A stretch of DNA of 64,000 nt. It comes from Tenrec ecaudatus (Eukaryota > Chordata > Mammalia > Afrosoricida > Tenrecidae). Below the pieces are notes generated by a model. The model ran no database searches. It saw nothing but the letters and a program-made list of their open reading frames with translations, and had not been told where the DNA came from. Positions 9,903 to 21,032 of this stretch are shown here, one piece after another (within the stretch, counting starts at the first letter, position 1; every line of letters starts with the position of its first letter). The DNA lies in NCBI RefSeq assembly GCF_050624435.1, contig NC_134534.1, forward strand, positions 67,913,501 through 67,977,500. The letters are read 5' to 3'. Position numbers and translations under genes: made by a program.

Positions 9903-10889
9903 GCCCTTTCCTCTATGTCCTGCGCCTGCTAGCTTCCACCGTGATCGCCGCGTCCTGTTTTGGAGACAGGAAAATGACCACCAACTTCTTGGTGCACGAA
10001 AAGATCTGGTTCGAGAAATTCAAGTACGATGACGCAGAGCGCAGATTCTACGAGCAGCTCAACGGGCCAGAGGCTGGCCGCTCCCGTCAGGAGAATGGCG
10101 CCAGTGTGATCCTTCGGGCCATCGCGAGAGCCCTCGAGAACATCCAGAAATCCCAGGCCGGGGGTTTCGGGGGCCGCCAGCGGGCCCAGCGGAGACCATA
10201 GTGAGCTGCTCGCACACCTTGCTAGCTTGGAGATGGGAACCAGAGCCTGCGCAGTGTGGTGCAGGACCTGCAGCAGGCCTTTTCACAGCTGGAGGCTCGG
10301 CTGAGCCAGCTAGAGAGGAATTCACCAGCCCACCGTCCCACGGCCCCACAGACCCAGCACGTGTCTCCCATGCGTCAAGTGCCCCCCCCCCCCCCCCCAG
10401 CTAAGAAGGCGGCCACACCTGCGGAGGACGATGAGGACAATGACATCGACTTGTTTGGCAGTGAGGAGGAGCAGGAGGACAAGGAGGCGGCCCGCCTTCG
10501 GGAGGAGCGGCTGCGGCAGCATGCTGAGAAAAAGGCCAAGAAGCCTGCGCTGGTGGCTAAGTCCTCCATCCTGCTAGACGTCAAGCCCTGGGATGATGAG
10601 ACGAACATGGCGCAGCTGGAGGCCTGCGTGCGCTCTGTCCAGCTGGACGGGTTAACCTGGGGAGCGTCCAAGCTGGTGCCAGTGGGCTACGGCATCCGGA
10701 AGCTACAGATCCAGTGCGTGGTGGAGGACGACAAGGTGGGCACAGACCTGCTGGAAGAGGAGATCGCCAAGTTTGAGGAGCACGTGCAGAGCGTGGACAT
10801 CACAGCGTTCAACAAGATCTGAGCCTGGAATGGAGTGTGTGGTGACCCATTAAAGATTATGTGCTCAAAAAAAAAAAAAGAAAAGAAAG
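9903..10889 (+). pseudogene. EEF1D: processed pseudogene of EEF1D (eEF1B-delta)
   Basis: The parent encodes the delta subunit of the eEF1B guanine-exchange complex, which recycles eEF1A-GDP during translation elongation. The ATG is at 9974. The N-terminal part ([20 protein letters not shown]..) runs to about 10165. A frameshift near there and a one-base loss near 10237 disrupt the frame. The remaining part reads [20 protein letters not shown] (leucine-zipper region), then the acidic [17 protein letters not shown] stretch, then the C-terminal exchange domain ending [10 protein letters not shown] at stop 10820-10822. There are no introns. 'attaaag' at ~10850 precedes a poly-A tail (10866-10889). 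Direct repeats 'aaaagtcattca' at 9891-9902 and 10890-10901 mark L1-type insertion. A run of 17 C at 10382-10398 gives an extra proline stretch. No promoter is evident, so it is almost certainly inactive. Confidence 0.95.
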
Positions 10890-10901
10890 AAAAGTCATTC
10901 A
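10890..10901 (+). repeat. target-site duplication of the EEF1D insertion (right)
   Basis: Exact copy of 9891-9902, directly after the A-rich tail of the pseudogene. Confidence 0.9.
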
Positions 10902-11999
10902 ACTGTATGTATTATTTTTTTTAAAAAACTGTGGATAACCTTGAAAAAATGGGCCCATGTGGAACTTGTACATGGAGCAAGAAGCAGTTGTGCAAACAGA
11001 ACAAGGGAATACTGCATGGTTTTAATCAGGAAAGTTATGTGACAACATTGCATCCTCTCACTAAACTTATTCTACCTGTATGCTGAGAAAATTATTGGAG
11101 AAATTTGATTATATAAAGAAGAATGTGACATGAGGATAGAGAAAGGCCTATTAAAAATCTGAAATAGTTGATGACACAACTTTGCTTGTTGAAAGTAAAG
11201 ATGACCTGAAGTACTTCCTGATGATGAAAATCAAAAATTTCAACCTTCAGTATGGATTATTGTTCAAAATAAAGGCCAAAATCCTTATCACTGGATCAAT
11301 ATATAAGATGATGACAAATGAGAAATGGTTGATGTTGTTAAGGATTTTGTCTTCCTTAGATCCATAATAATGCTCATGAATCCATCATGAGATTAAAAAA
11401 ACACTTGCTGCATTAGATAAATCTGATTCACAAGTCCTCTTTAGAATATTGAAAAGCAAGGATGTTACTTTGAAGAGTAAAGTGCACTTGACCCAAGCCA
11501 TATTGTTTTCAATCACCTGATATGCATGTGAAGTTGCATAAGGAAGACCAAAGGAGAATCAATGCATTCAAGACACTGAATAAGAAAAACTAAAGGAGAA
11601 TCAATGCATTTGAACTCTGGAGCTGGTGAAGAATGTTAACAGTACCTTGAATTCCTAAGAGGACAAACTGATCTGTCTTGGGAGAAATACGGCCAGAGTG
11701 CTCCTTAGAGGCAGAGATGGCAAGACTTTGTCTCTCATACTTTGGACATACTGTCAGGAAAGACCAATCTCTGGAGAAGGACATCATGCTTGGTAATGTA
11801 GATGGGCAGGTAAAAAGAGGAAGGCCTTCAATGAGATGGATTGATGCAGTGTCTGCGACAATGGGCTAAGGCATAGGACAATTGAGGATGACAAAGGACT
11901 GAGCATTGCTTTATTCTGTTGTGCATAGAGTCCCTGGGTCATTCTTAGTCAAAACCAACTCAATGGCCCCAAACAACCATTTTGATATCAGCTCCTAAA

Positions 12000-14985
12000 T
12001 CCCTCTAGTTGGCGAGGGTGACCTGATAGGAATCAACAGTCCAGAGCTCCTGCTACCAGACCAGAAAATTGGGAGGTAAGGTGAAGGAAACGGGGAGGTG
12101 GAGTCCTGAAATTAGAACTAGGGTAGCAGGGTCTCTCCTGAACCCCTTTTTGTATGGGTTTTCCACTCACAAAGCAAACCAAGAATGCTCTAAAGCGATC
12201 TAGATTTGGCGAGCCCGCCAGCTGTGCCCTAGCCAGGAGCAGCGATTTCTCTAGGCAGACACCCAAGAAGGGACAGAATCCCACACACGAGGGGAACCCC
12301 ACATGGGAGCTCTACGCCTGGTTAGCTACCTTGAGCTCACAGCCTGGGGAGCAGATGTGGTAGGTAGCCATAATTTAGAGTAGAAGAAAAAGTAGATTTT
12401 TACCTCAGGTAGATGGTGGTGTGGGAGAAAATAGGCAGAAAGTCGGGAGTCCAGGAAGCGAATTCAGTTCCAATTGGCCGAGAAGGAAACAACGCCCCTG
12501 ATAAGCTGGGTCTCCCCCTCTGAGGGTCAGCCTGACAGCCCCCCAATCAGAGCACATCACAAGCATAATATTTTAAGGGTGAAATATATATTATTGGTTT
12601 AAAACTCAAACCCAAGTCTGGTTGCTCGGCTCCAAGGAGCACATAGGTGAGAAGCCCTTAACATAAATCAGCATAAGAAGAAACCTAGCTAAGGAGTGCC
12701 AGAACTCAGCTACAGAGCCTGGTGGCTTTTTGCATAAAAAAGACCTGCTGTAGCAAGTTTCAGCTTCAAACAATATGGAGCTACAGCCCAGAGACTGTGG
12801 GAGACAATTTTATTTGATTTTATTCTAGCTAGCCAGGGAGTTAAAAAAATAAAATCCTCTGATGTGGTAAGCACTAGAAAGGACAATAAGCCCAGCTTCT
12901 CTCTCAATGATTCTACACAGAGCTGGGGAGGCCCTGCCTGTCCTGGGGCCCTAGACAGGACTATGGGAACACCCCAGCCCCCCTCCTCCACCACTGCTGC
13001 AGTGCTACATACAGCACAAGGCAGGTACACCAGTGAACTACAGTACTCAACTGACGCCTGGCCACGGGTGCAATCTTGCCTTTGAAGTAATCCCACACAG
13101 CATCTGTGGAACCCTACATCAAATAGGTATACCACCCCACTACCAGAGGAAGAGTTGGAACTCCTCCAGCCTCACAAACAGGTGATCAAGTCTCAGTTAT
13201 CTCCTTACCTACTACTCTATTTCTACTCGATTCACAAGCCCTTATATCTTTCCCACCGCAGTCAGTCTCAAGGAGCTCATGTTTCTGTTGGGTTATTTTT
13301 CTCTCTTGCTTCTTTTTCCTTCTTTTTTTCTTTTTCCCTCATTCTCTTCGTCTCTCTCACTCTGTCCTAGCGGATGCCACTTCTGGCTTCCAGGTCACTA
13401 CAAATCAACCCAAATAGCAGGAGGAACTCCAGCCTGCACTCCATGGGAGTGCTGTACACCACACAAGGCAGCTGGGACAAACATCTACACCATGCTGCGC
13501 TGCTGAGGAAAACTCCGTCAGACCTCTAAGGTGATCTCATCAACTAGGACAATTCTGTCCCGCACCACTGGGTCCCGGTTTTAAAAGGGCACATCAACCT
13601 GCCATTGTGGGGCAGGGTATAAACCCCTCTGGCCCTACATGCAAGCAATCAGGGATCAGATATCTCTTTATTCTGTATTTCCTACTTCTCTCCTCCCTCT
13701 CTACTATCACAGCCAATATTAGTGAACACAGTTGGGGGTTTTTTCCCCACTTTTTTCTCTTTATTCCCATTTTCTTTCTTTCCTCTTTCTGTCTTTGTTC
13801 TCTTCGCTTCTCTCTCTGCTTGTATGATTCTCTCTGCTCCCTCTCATTCCTTTCACAGGCCACTGCTGGTTCCCAGACCCCTACACTCTGCCTAGGGCAA
13901 CCCTGTCCTCCCAATGGGCAGCCTGACCCCTAAGACTGTGATGCCCACAGGATGGGACAGTGCTACACACAGCACAGTATGGGGTCAGCTATTTCTTTAA
14001 CTATTTTTTAAATTCTCTCTCCTTCTCCTTCCTTTTCTCTTTTTTCCGTTCTTTGTGTTCATCTTTCACATTTTCTTCTTTTTCCTCTTCTGTTAGCTCT
14101 TCTCTACTTCCTACCACAACCTCAGCAGATTTAGTTCTCCTTTTTAGTTGTTTTCATTTCTTTATTTTTTTACTGTTTTCACTTTTGAATACTCTGTGCA
14201 TTTTAGTTGTTTGTGTGTGAGTGGGTGTCAGTTTGCTTGGCATTATTGCTCCAGTCTGTGTCTTCCTCTCTGTCTCCTTTTCCTCTCCTTTCATTCTCTT
14301 TCTTGTCACAAGTCAATAGTGTACTCAGGCCACCCCCCTCTGCCTAGGGCAACTCTGAAGGCCCAACTGGGGGAGCCCCCACCCACATTTATTGGCTTGA
14401 CAAGCAGCTGGGGAATTCACACTGGTCCTCTCCCACACACCAAGCAGCAGGAGGTTCTCCCCTACAAAAAGTAGGGCATCCCCAGCCTAAATCCTGAAGC
14501 CCTACAAGTAACTGGGGAAATGCCTTACCACCACTTGTGGGGCTCCACCCTACTGCAGGAACATCCATCCAACCTCCAAGGCAATCTCTCTGTCTACAGT
14601 AATTCCCCTGCCAGCTACAAAGCTATACACCAAGGAGGGTATGCCCGCACACCCTCCTCAAAACTACAGGTGTAGAGAAAAACACGACAGGCCAGCAGAG
14701 GTGCTCCAAAAACTGTTAAGCCTATTTAGAGATCACCCAGGGAAGTGACGCCCTCGTGGGCCCACAAGAACACGACTAGTGTCACATGAGAGGAATATCC
14801 AACACACATTCCAAGTAATAGAATACTGGACAGCTAGGAAGATATAGCCATAGCCTGATCCCTCAATACAGCTGCCAGCAGGTAGTTCATAGATGTACTC
14901 ATACGAATCCCCCAAGAGAGAGTCAGGGCTCCAATCTCCTCTAAAACAACATGTAAACAGCAATCAGTTATAACAGCTTCAACGA
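12000..14985 (+). mobile_element. L1 copy 1, 5' UTR region (5' boundary uncertain)
   Basis: Sequence upstream of the L1 ORF1 remnant. From ~12.7 kb it alternates short G/C-balanced blocks ('ctgcctagggcaaccctg' at ~13890, 'ctgcctagggcaactctg' at ~14340) with long pyrimidine tracts at about 13290-13370, 13670-13855, 13985-14180 and 14260-14310. Similar pyrimidine tracts lie upstream of ORF1 in L1 copy 2 (30.56-30.63 kb). The part 12000-12700 ('gggaggtaaggtgaag' and on) may be the true 5' end or unrelated flank. Internal promoter activity is known for L1 5' UTRs but cannot be shown here. Confidence 0.6.
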
Positions 14986-14989
14986 AAAA

Positions 14990-15935
14990 GCAGGAGAAAC
15001 AGAAAACAATGCCATAAGAAGTCATGAACCTAATCATGGGCATAGAAGAAGCAGATATTGACCTGTCACAAAAAGAAATTTTCAAAATGCTGTTTGAAGT
15101 CATAAACAATATGATGAAAGCAATGCAGAAAAAAGATGAAATGATAGAGGAGAAAAGGCAACGCACCAAAGGGAAATACAAGAGTTAAGGGATTAAATAA
15201 CAAAATCCAGTGACAAATTGACAGACCTTGCCAATAGCTTCAGAAGGCACAGAATCGCACCAGCAACCTAGAGGATAACTAAGCAGACCTTAACAAACAA
15301 GAAAAGCAGTCAAGTAACACAATCAAAGAAACTGAGAAAACCTGAGAGCCATGTCTGATGCTATGAAAAGAAACAATATACAAAAATTGGACTGCCAGAA
15401 CAAGACACAACAACAAAGTCAACAGCAAAAATAGCAAGGGAATTCTTAAAGGAAAACTTCCCCAGCTTAATAAATGAAAAGCAGGCAACTGTTCAAGAGG
15501 CTGAAAGAACACCAGCGAGACTTAATCCCAAGAAGAAGTCACCAAAATACATAATTGTCAAATTATCGAACTATGAGGAAAAGGAGAAAATCATAAAAGC
15601 AGCTAGGGAAAATCAAACAGTAACATATAAAGGTACTCCAATAAGAGTATGTTCAGATCTATCTGCAGAAATGATGACGAGGAGGGAATGGAGTAACATA
15701 TTCCAAAAATTGAAGGAAGACAACGCAAACTCAAGAATACTTTACCCAGCCAAATTATCTATTAGATACATGGAGAAGTAAGAGTCTTCCCAGACAGGGA
15801 CAACCTCAAATAATGCATCAAAAGAAACCCAGTCCTACAAAAGATCCTTGCTGATCCAGTATGGGCAGAGGATCAACACTCACCGAGGGCAAATAAGAGA
15901 CCATCACATAGAACAACTCCACCCATAGGGCGACA
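14990..15935 (+). pseudogene. L1 ORF1 (RNA-binding protein), decayed, copy 1
   Basis: L1 ORF1 encodes the trimeric RNA chaperone of the L1 particle. A start-proximal piece reads MGIEEADIDLSQKEIFKMLFEVIN (from ~15036), followed by a coiled-coil-type segment rich in E, K and Q. After several stops the C-terminal RNA-binding part is clear: PKYIIVKLSNYEEKEKIIKA then ENQTVTYKGTPIRVCSDLSA and REWSNIFQKLKEDNANSRIL (about 15540-15745). Multiple frameshifts and stops make it non-functional. Confidence 0.85.
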
Positions 15936-16063
15936 AAGAGGAAACAAACAGCCTCCAGGATAGCATCAGTTCAATGGTGGAAGGAAGGCAAACATAAAGC
16001 ATACACACAAAATAAGTGGATAAGATAGGTAGATAGGAAAATATCCAACACAAAAGGTACAAG

Positions 16064-18000
16064 ATGACATCACAGAGTTCACAGATGGATATAACGGTGA
16101 ATATTAATGGCCTGAACTCAGGCACTAACAGACAGAGGCTAACAAACTGGCTCAAGAAACATAACCCATCGAACTGCTGCCTCCCGGAAACTCATCTCAA
16201 GCTTACAGACAAAAACAGGTTGAGGATTAAAGGCTGGATAAAGATATACCAAGCAAATGGTAATGCAAAAAAAGCAGGGGTAGCGATCTTAATATATGAC
16301 CAAATTGACCTCAAGATACAGGCCATAACAAGAGACAAGAAGCGGCACAACATAATGCTCAAGGGAACAACAGAGCAAGAACCAGTGAGCATAAAAAACT
16401 TTTTTTAAAACATTTTATTAGGGGCTCATACAACTCTTATCACAATCCATACATATACATACATCAATTGTATAAAGCACATCTGTACGTTCCCTGCCCC
16501 AATCATTCTCAAAGCACTTGCTCTCCACTTAAGCCCTTTGCATCAGGTCCTTTTTTTCCCCCTTCCCTCCCCGCTCCCCCCTCCCTCATGTGCCCTTGGT
16601 AATTCATACATTGCTATTTTGTCATATCTTGCCCTATCCAGAGTCTCCCTTTCCCCCCTTATCTGCTGTCCATCTCCCAGGGAGGAGGTCACATGTGGAT
16701 CCCTGCAATCAGTTCCCCCTTTCCAACCCACTCACCCTCCACTCTCCCAGCATCGCCCCTCACGTCCTTGGTCCTGAAGGTATCGTCCACCCTGGATTCC
16801 CTGTGCCTCCAGCCACCATATGCACCAGTGTACAACCTCTGCCCTATCCAGCCCTTCAAGGTAGAATTCGGATCATGGTAGTTGGGGGGAGGAAGCATCC
16901 AGGATCTGGGGGAAAACTGTGTACTTCATCGGTACTACCTCGCACCCTGACTGACCCATCTCCTTTCCTAAACCCCTCTATGGAGCATAAAAAACTTTTA
17001 TGCACCTAACGAGAGACCTGCAAAATTCGAAAAAGCAAACACTCCAAAAGATGAAAAATGAGATCAGAGGCTCAACAATTATAGTTGGTGACTTTAACAC
17101 AGCACTCTCTAAAAAAGGCAGAATATTGGGAAATAAACTCAACAAGGAGACTATAGATCTAAATAACACAATTTGACGACTTGGCTTGATATTTTCAGAG
17201 CTTTCTACCCACATACAAAAAAATCACATTCTTTTCCAGTCCACATGGCACATATTTGAAAATAGACCACATGCTGGGACACAAGTCGAACTTGAGTAAA
17301 TTCATGCACATAAAGGTTAGGCAGACATCTCTCTCTGATCATTGCGCCATAACACTGGAAATTAACAGAACAGTGAGGAAAACAACGGCAAACAATTGGA
17401 GGATGAACAATTTCCAATTTCAAAAGGAATAGGTATTGACCCCAATCAGAGATGAAATCAGGAAATTTATAGAAACCAATGAGAACGAAAATATGACATA
17501 CCAAAACCTGTGGGATAGAGCAAAGGCATTTATCAGAGGAAGACTGATAGCAATAAATGTACACATTACAAAACAAGAGATACTCGTGGATAATATGCTG
17601 ACACAAAACTTACACCACTTAGAGCAGAGTCAACAGAACAAACCCACTAATAGCAACATAATAGGTATAATAAAAATCAGAGCCAAGATACAGGAGAGGG
17701 AAAACAGAAAACTATGGAAAACATTAATGCTGCTAAAAGTTGGTTCTTTGAAAGAATTAACAGAATTGATAGACCTCTAGCAAACCTAACCACAATCACA
17801 AGGAGTTGGAAACAACCCAAATTTCCATCAACAGACAAATGGATTAAAAAACTGTGATACATATATACAATGGAGTACTATGCATCGCTAAAAAGCAGTG
17901 ATGAACACATGAAGCACATCACCGCATGGGAAGAACTGGAGGAAATTATGCTATGTGAAGTAAGACAAGCACAAAAGGATAAGTATAACATGAGTCCACT
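16064..18000 (+). pseudogene. L1 ORF2 copy 1, endonuclease present, RT deleted
   Basis: L1 ORF2 normally encodes an endonuclease, a reverse transcriptase and a Cys-rich C-terminus (~1,275 residues). Here the endonuclease begins at 16064-16110 (DITVNINGLNSGTNRQRLTN), with PETHLKLTD (catalytic-site E equivalent) and KAGVAILIYDQIDLK. It is interrupted at 16402-16982 by another L1. It resumes with the GDFNT-equivalent region read as VGDFNT near 17085 and reaches SWFFERINRIDRP at ~17740. At ~17795 it jumps directly to the C-terminal text SWKQPKFPSTDKWIKKL and MEYYASLKSSDEHMK. The whole RT domain (about 2.3 kb relative to copy 2) is missing. Confidence 0.85.
16402..16982 (-). mobile_element. L1 3' UTR fragment inserted into L1 ORF2
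   Basis: Minus-strand L1 3' end: '(t)nattttattaggggctc', 'cacaatccatacatatac' and 'tccacttaagccctttgc', continuing through the 'gaggtcacatgtggatcc' and 'gactgacccatctcct' blocks. It is flanked by the 17-bp direct repeat 'gagcataaaaaactttt' (16387-16403 and 16983-16999). Excising it restores the host ORF2 frame at this point. Confidence 0.93.
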
Positions 18001-18005
18001 GAGTA

Positions 18006-18074
<69 letters not shown>

Positions 18075-19671
18075 ACACAAAGGTAAATGCAAAAGGGGCA
18101 CAGGGGAAAAGCTACTGTATACAAACACTCCAGGGATGAGGTCCAGGTAGTATGGCAGGGGCCAGACCAAATCCAGGGGTACATATGGTAGCCAACTAAA
18201 AAGGGGGTGGAGAGAGGAAAGGGGAAAGAATAAAAAAGACGTGTGATGTTTGTGTCTCTGCAGGGAAAGAGGGACAAGATATAAAGCCATTGCCAGATGA
18301 ATGCAGCATGCGGTAAGGAGTAGGGAGCCAGTGGAGGGGCCTGAGGGCTCAGCCCCCATTCCAGCTACGTGGACAACCGCCCCTCACCCCAGAAGAATTT
18401 ACTTGAGAGGACGGCACTGAAGCTGCAGCTAGGGGAGAGCGGCATATCTGATCAGAGCAAATGGGAGCAAATGAAGGGGAAGGAAGAGAGAGTGGACTAC
18501 ATCCTGGCCCATCAGACCTGGAGTATGATATCACCACTCGGAACAGTCAATGGACAGAGTGGACAATATGGCTGATCCCACTAGAAGACATGCCGCCCCT
18601 CGATGGCCCAGGACCCTAAGGGGGACAACACTGAAGACTCAGTATCGGGACTGGACAAGACTGACCCTGTGACACCAAGACAAACCACTAAAGGTGTGTG
18701 GCACAGCACGCGTGGGAGCAGCGCAGGGAACCCACGAGGGAGTACAAAGGACAGACTCTGGGGCCAAAGTATGGTACCCCATTGAACCTGATTGAAGGAC
18801 ACGCCTAAAGATCAAAAATCAGACCTTGATCTATTTACAGGTTTTTCTTTCTTTTTAAAAGTTTTTTTTAATTAATTTATTCTTCTATGGGTAATTGGTT
18901 TCTTTTTTTGTTGTCATCGCTGTGTTCTCACTCATCGCCTATCTTGCTATGGCTTGATTTTTGGGGCATATTATTATCTCTACAGATCTATCTAGATAAG
19001 ATAGACTGGATGAATAGTCTGTAGGAGAAAACAATGGGACCAATGTTTCCAGGGACACAGGAGAGGGGGAGGTGGGGTAAGCAGGTGGTGCTGAGGAACC
19101 CAGGGACAGGGGAGCAACAAGTGATCCAAAATCAGTAGCAAGGAGAGTGTGAGTGGCCTGGTAGGGATTCAGCAAGGGCAAGGTAACCATGAGAAATTAC
19201 TGAAACCAAAATGAAGGCTGAGCATGATCGTGGGACAAGAGGAAAGTAAAAGGAAATAGAGGGGAAAAACTAAGTGACAAAGGGTATTTATAGAGGTCTA
19301 AAGACTGGAATGTACATATGTAAATATATTTATATAAGAGTGTGGGGAAACAGATCTACGTGGACATAGAGAGATATTTAGTATTAAGGCAACAGATGGA
19401 CATTGGGCCACCACTCAAGCACTTACTCAATGCAAGAACACATTGTTCTATTAAATTGGCATTGCAGGATGCACACCTTCCTGACATGGTTGCTGAAGAA
19501 AAAGTGTGCCTAAGTAAATGTGGTGAAGAAAGCTGACGGTGCCCGGCTATCAAAAGATATAGCATCTGGGGTCTTAAAGTCTTAAAGATAAACAAGCAGC
19601 CACCTAGCTGAGAAGCATCAAAGTCCACATGGAAGAAGCACACCCGCCTATTTGACCATGATTTAGAAGAG
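18001..19671 (+). mobile_element. L1 copy 1, 3' UTR, truncated at its 3' end
   Basis: Continues from ORF2 with the long family 3' UTR: 'gcaaaaggggcacagg', the 'ccagaccaaatccaggg' block, the G/T tract, 'aagatagactggatgaat' and 'gaagcacacccgcctat'. It stops near 19671, about 750 bp before the usual 3' end, and is fused directly to older L1M sequence. A TA-repeat lies at its start. Confidence 0.85.
18011..18068. repeat. (TA)n microsatellite, ~29 units
   Basis: A pure AT run sits inside the L1 at the ORF2/3' UTR boundary, where copy 2 has only an A-rich tract (36262-36270). Confidence 0.97.
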
Positions 19672-19813
19672 GATATGCTCATGAATGGAAAGGTTTTGCC
19701 TAGTGGAAATATCAATTCCAGCCAATGCAATTTAAAGATATAATTCTGTAGTGATCAAGATCTTGTCATGATTCATTAGAGATTAAAAAACTAACCACAG
19801 CTTTATATGTAAG

Positions 19814-19955
19814 GAAAAGAGGCCAGGATCAGCAAAACTCTATTAAGAAAAAGAGACCAGGATAAGCAAAACACTATTATAGAAAAAAGAAACCAGGATA
19901 AACAAAACACTATTATAGAAAAAAGAAACCAGGATAAGCAAAACACTATTAAAAA
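19814..19955 (+). repeat. minisatellite, 4 units of ~33-36 bp
   Basis: Four consecutive versions of 'aaaaagagaccaggataagc' plus 'aaaacactattatag'. Units start near 19815, 19848, 19883 and 19919. The unit is a piece of L1 ORF2 that has been locally duplicated. Confidence 0.85.
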
Positions 19956-21032
19956 GAATAAAGTACACTACTGGATCTTAAAACACACTACTCAATCAGT
20001 ACTGGTACTGGTACATAACATATACATAAATGAAAGAAACAGAAGTCAGAACTCAGAAGTAAATTCATCTCCTTATGGAGAGCTGATCATTAGCAAAAGG
20101 CCAAAATCCATTCAATGGTGAATAGAGAGTGACTTTAACAAATAGTCCTGGCAAAACTGGATATCCATTTGAAGAAAAACAAAATAGGGTCTATAGCTCT
20201 CACTATATATAAAAACTAGCTGAAACTGGATCAAAGACTTAAACATAAAATCTAAAGCTATAAAGGTCATCAAAGAAAAATAAGATCAAACTTAAGAGCC
20301 CTAATACATAATATAAGTACACTATCAAACATATCTAAAATGCACACCCAGTAGAAGAAAACTAGATAACTCGGACCTTCCATAAATTTCTATTCATCAA
20401 AAGACTTCATCAGATGAATACAGAGGCCACATGCAGAATAGAAAAATAAAATTGGGCAATGAGATATCAGACAAAGGAGTAACCCTAAAATGTGTAGTAA
20501 ACTTCAATCAACAACAACAAACACTCGAATTTTTAAAATGAGCAGAAGACACGACTAAACACCACCAAAGATACATCCAGGTGTCCAACACATGAAAAAG
20601 TTCTCACAAGGCATTAGACATTAGACAGGTGCTAATAAAATAGCAATGAAATATCATGTTGCTCTAGTATTAATAACAAGGTTAAAAACAAAGAACTCCT
20701 GGGGAGAGTGTGGATAGATTAGTATCTCTAACCACTACTCATGGGCCTGGAAAATAGTGTTACTACTGTAGAAAACTCGATGGCGCACCCCTAAAGTGCA
20801 CCAAAGAGAAACCCCACCATTATCAGATCATCTTATTTCATGTTTCATCAATTTCAGAGCTCAGAAGTTAGCAAATATATTTAGTTAAATCTTAAAAATA
20901 AGGTTGAGCATAAGAAACAAGAGTACATAATACATATTATTTCATTTATATAAAGTTTCCAAACAAGCAAACTAAACCATAGTACTGGAAATCAGGATAG
21001 TTACCCTCCAAGAAGAGAGAACCGTGAAAGAG

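Larger units (their letters stand above)
9735..11985 (+). mobile_element. RTE/BovB-like LINE, RT to 3' end, decayed
   Basis: Left part 9735-9902 encodes GFRRRHGT.. and ..CFIDYKKSF, typical of the RTE-clade reverse transcriptase. Right part 10902-11985 continues with 'LYMEQEAVVQTEQGN', the RT active-site region read as VDDTTLLVES (about 11167-11205), and the C-terminal segment PECSLEAEMARLCLSYFGH..GKVDGQ-like (11690-11860). The frame is broken by many stops and shifts. The 3' end reads 'accaactcaatggcccc' then 'aaacaaccat', the family's tail. The element is interrupted by an EEF1D processed pseudogene with a target duplication. It is not functional. Confidence 0.82.

Noticed and set aside
10256..10822. 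188-codon frame as a possible live gene
   Set aside because: It is the C-terminal part of the EEF1D processed pseudogene. Upstream frameshifts, the poly-A tail and the target duplication show a dead retrocopy.
13990..14330. Conserved polypyrimidine regulatory element of a host gene
   Set aside because: It lies in the L1 5' region upstream of ORF1, and similar tracts occur in copy 2.
13594..14474. Overlapping frames of 86-108 codons on both strands
   Set aside because: Pyrimidine-rich L1 5' UTR composition yields Ser/Leu/Phe-rich or Arg/Lys-rich frames by chance. No domain is visible.
18009..18359. Frames with long Tyr-Ile repeats
   Set aside because: They are translations of the TA microsatellite and adjoining L1 3' UTR, with no coding meaning.
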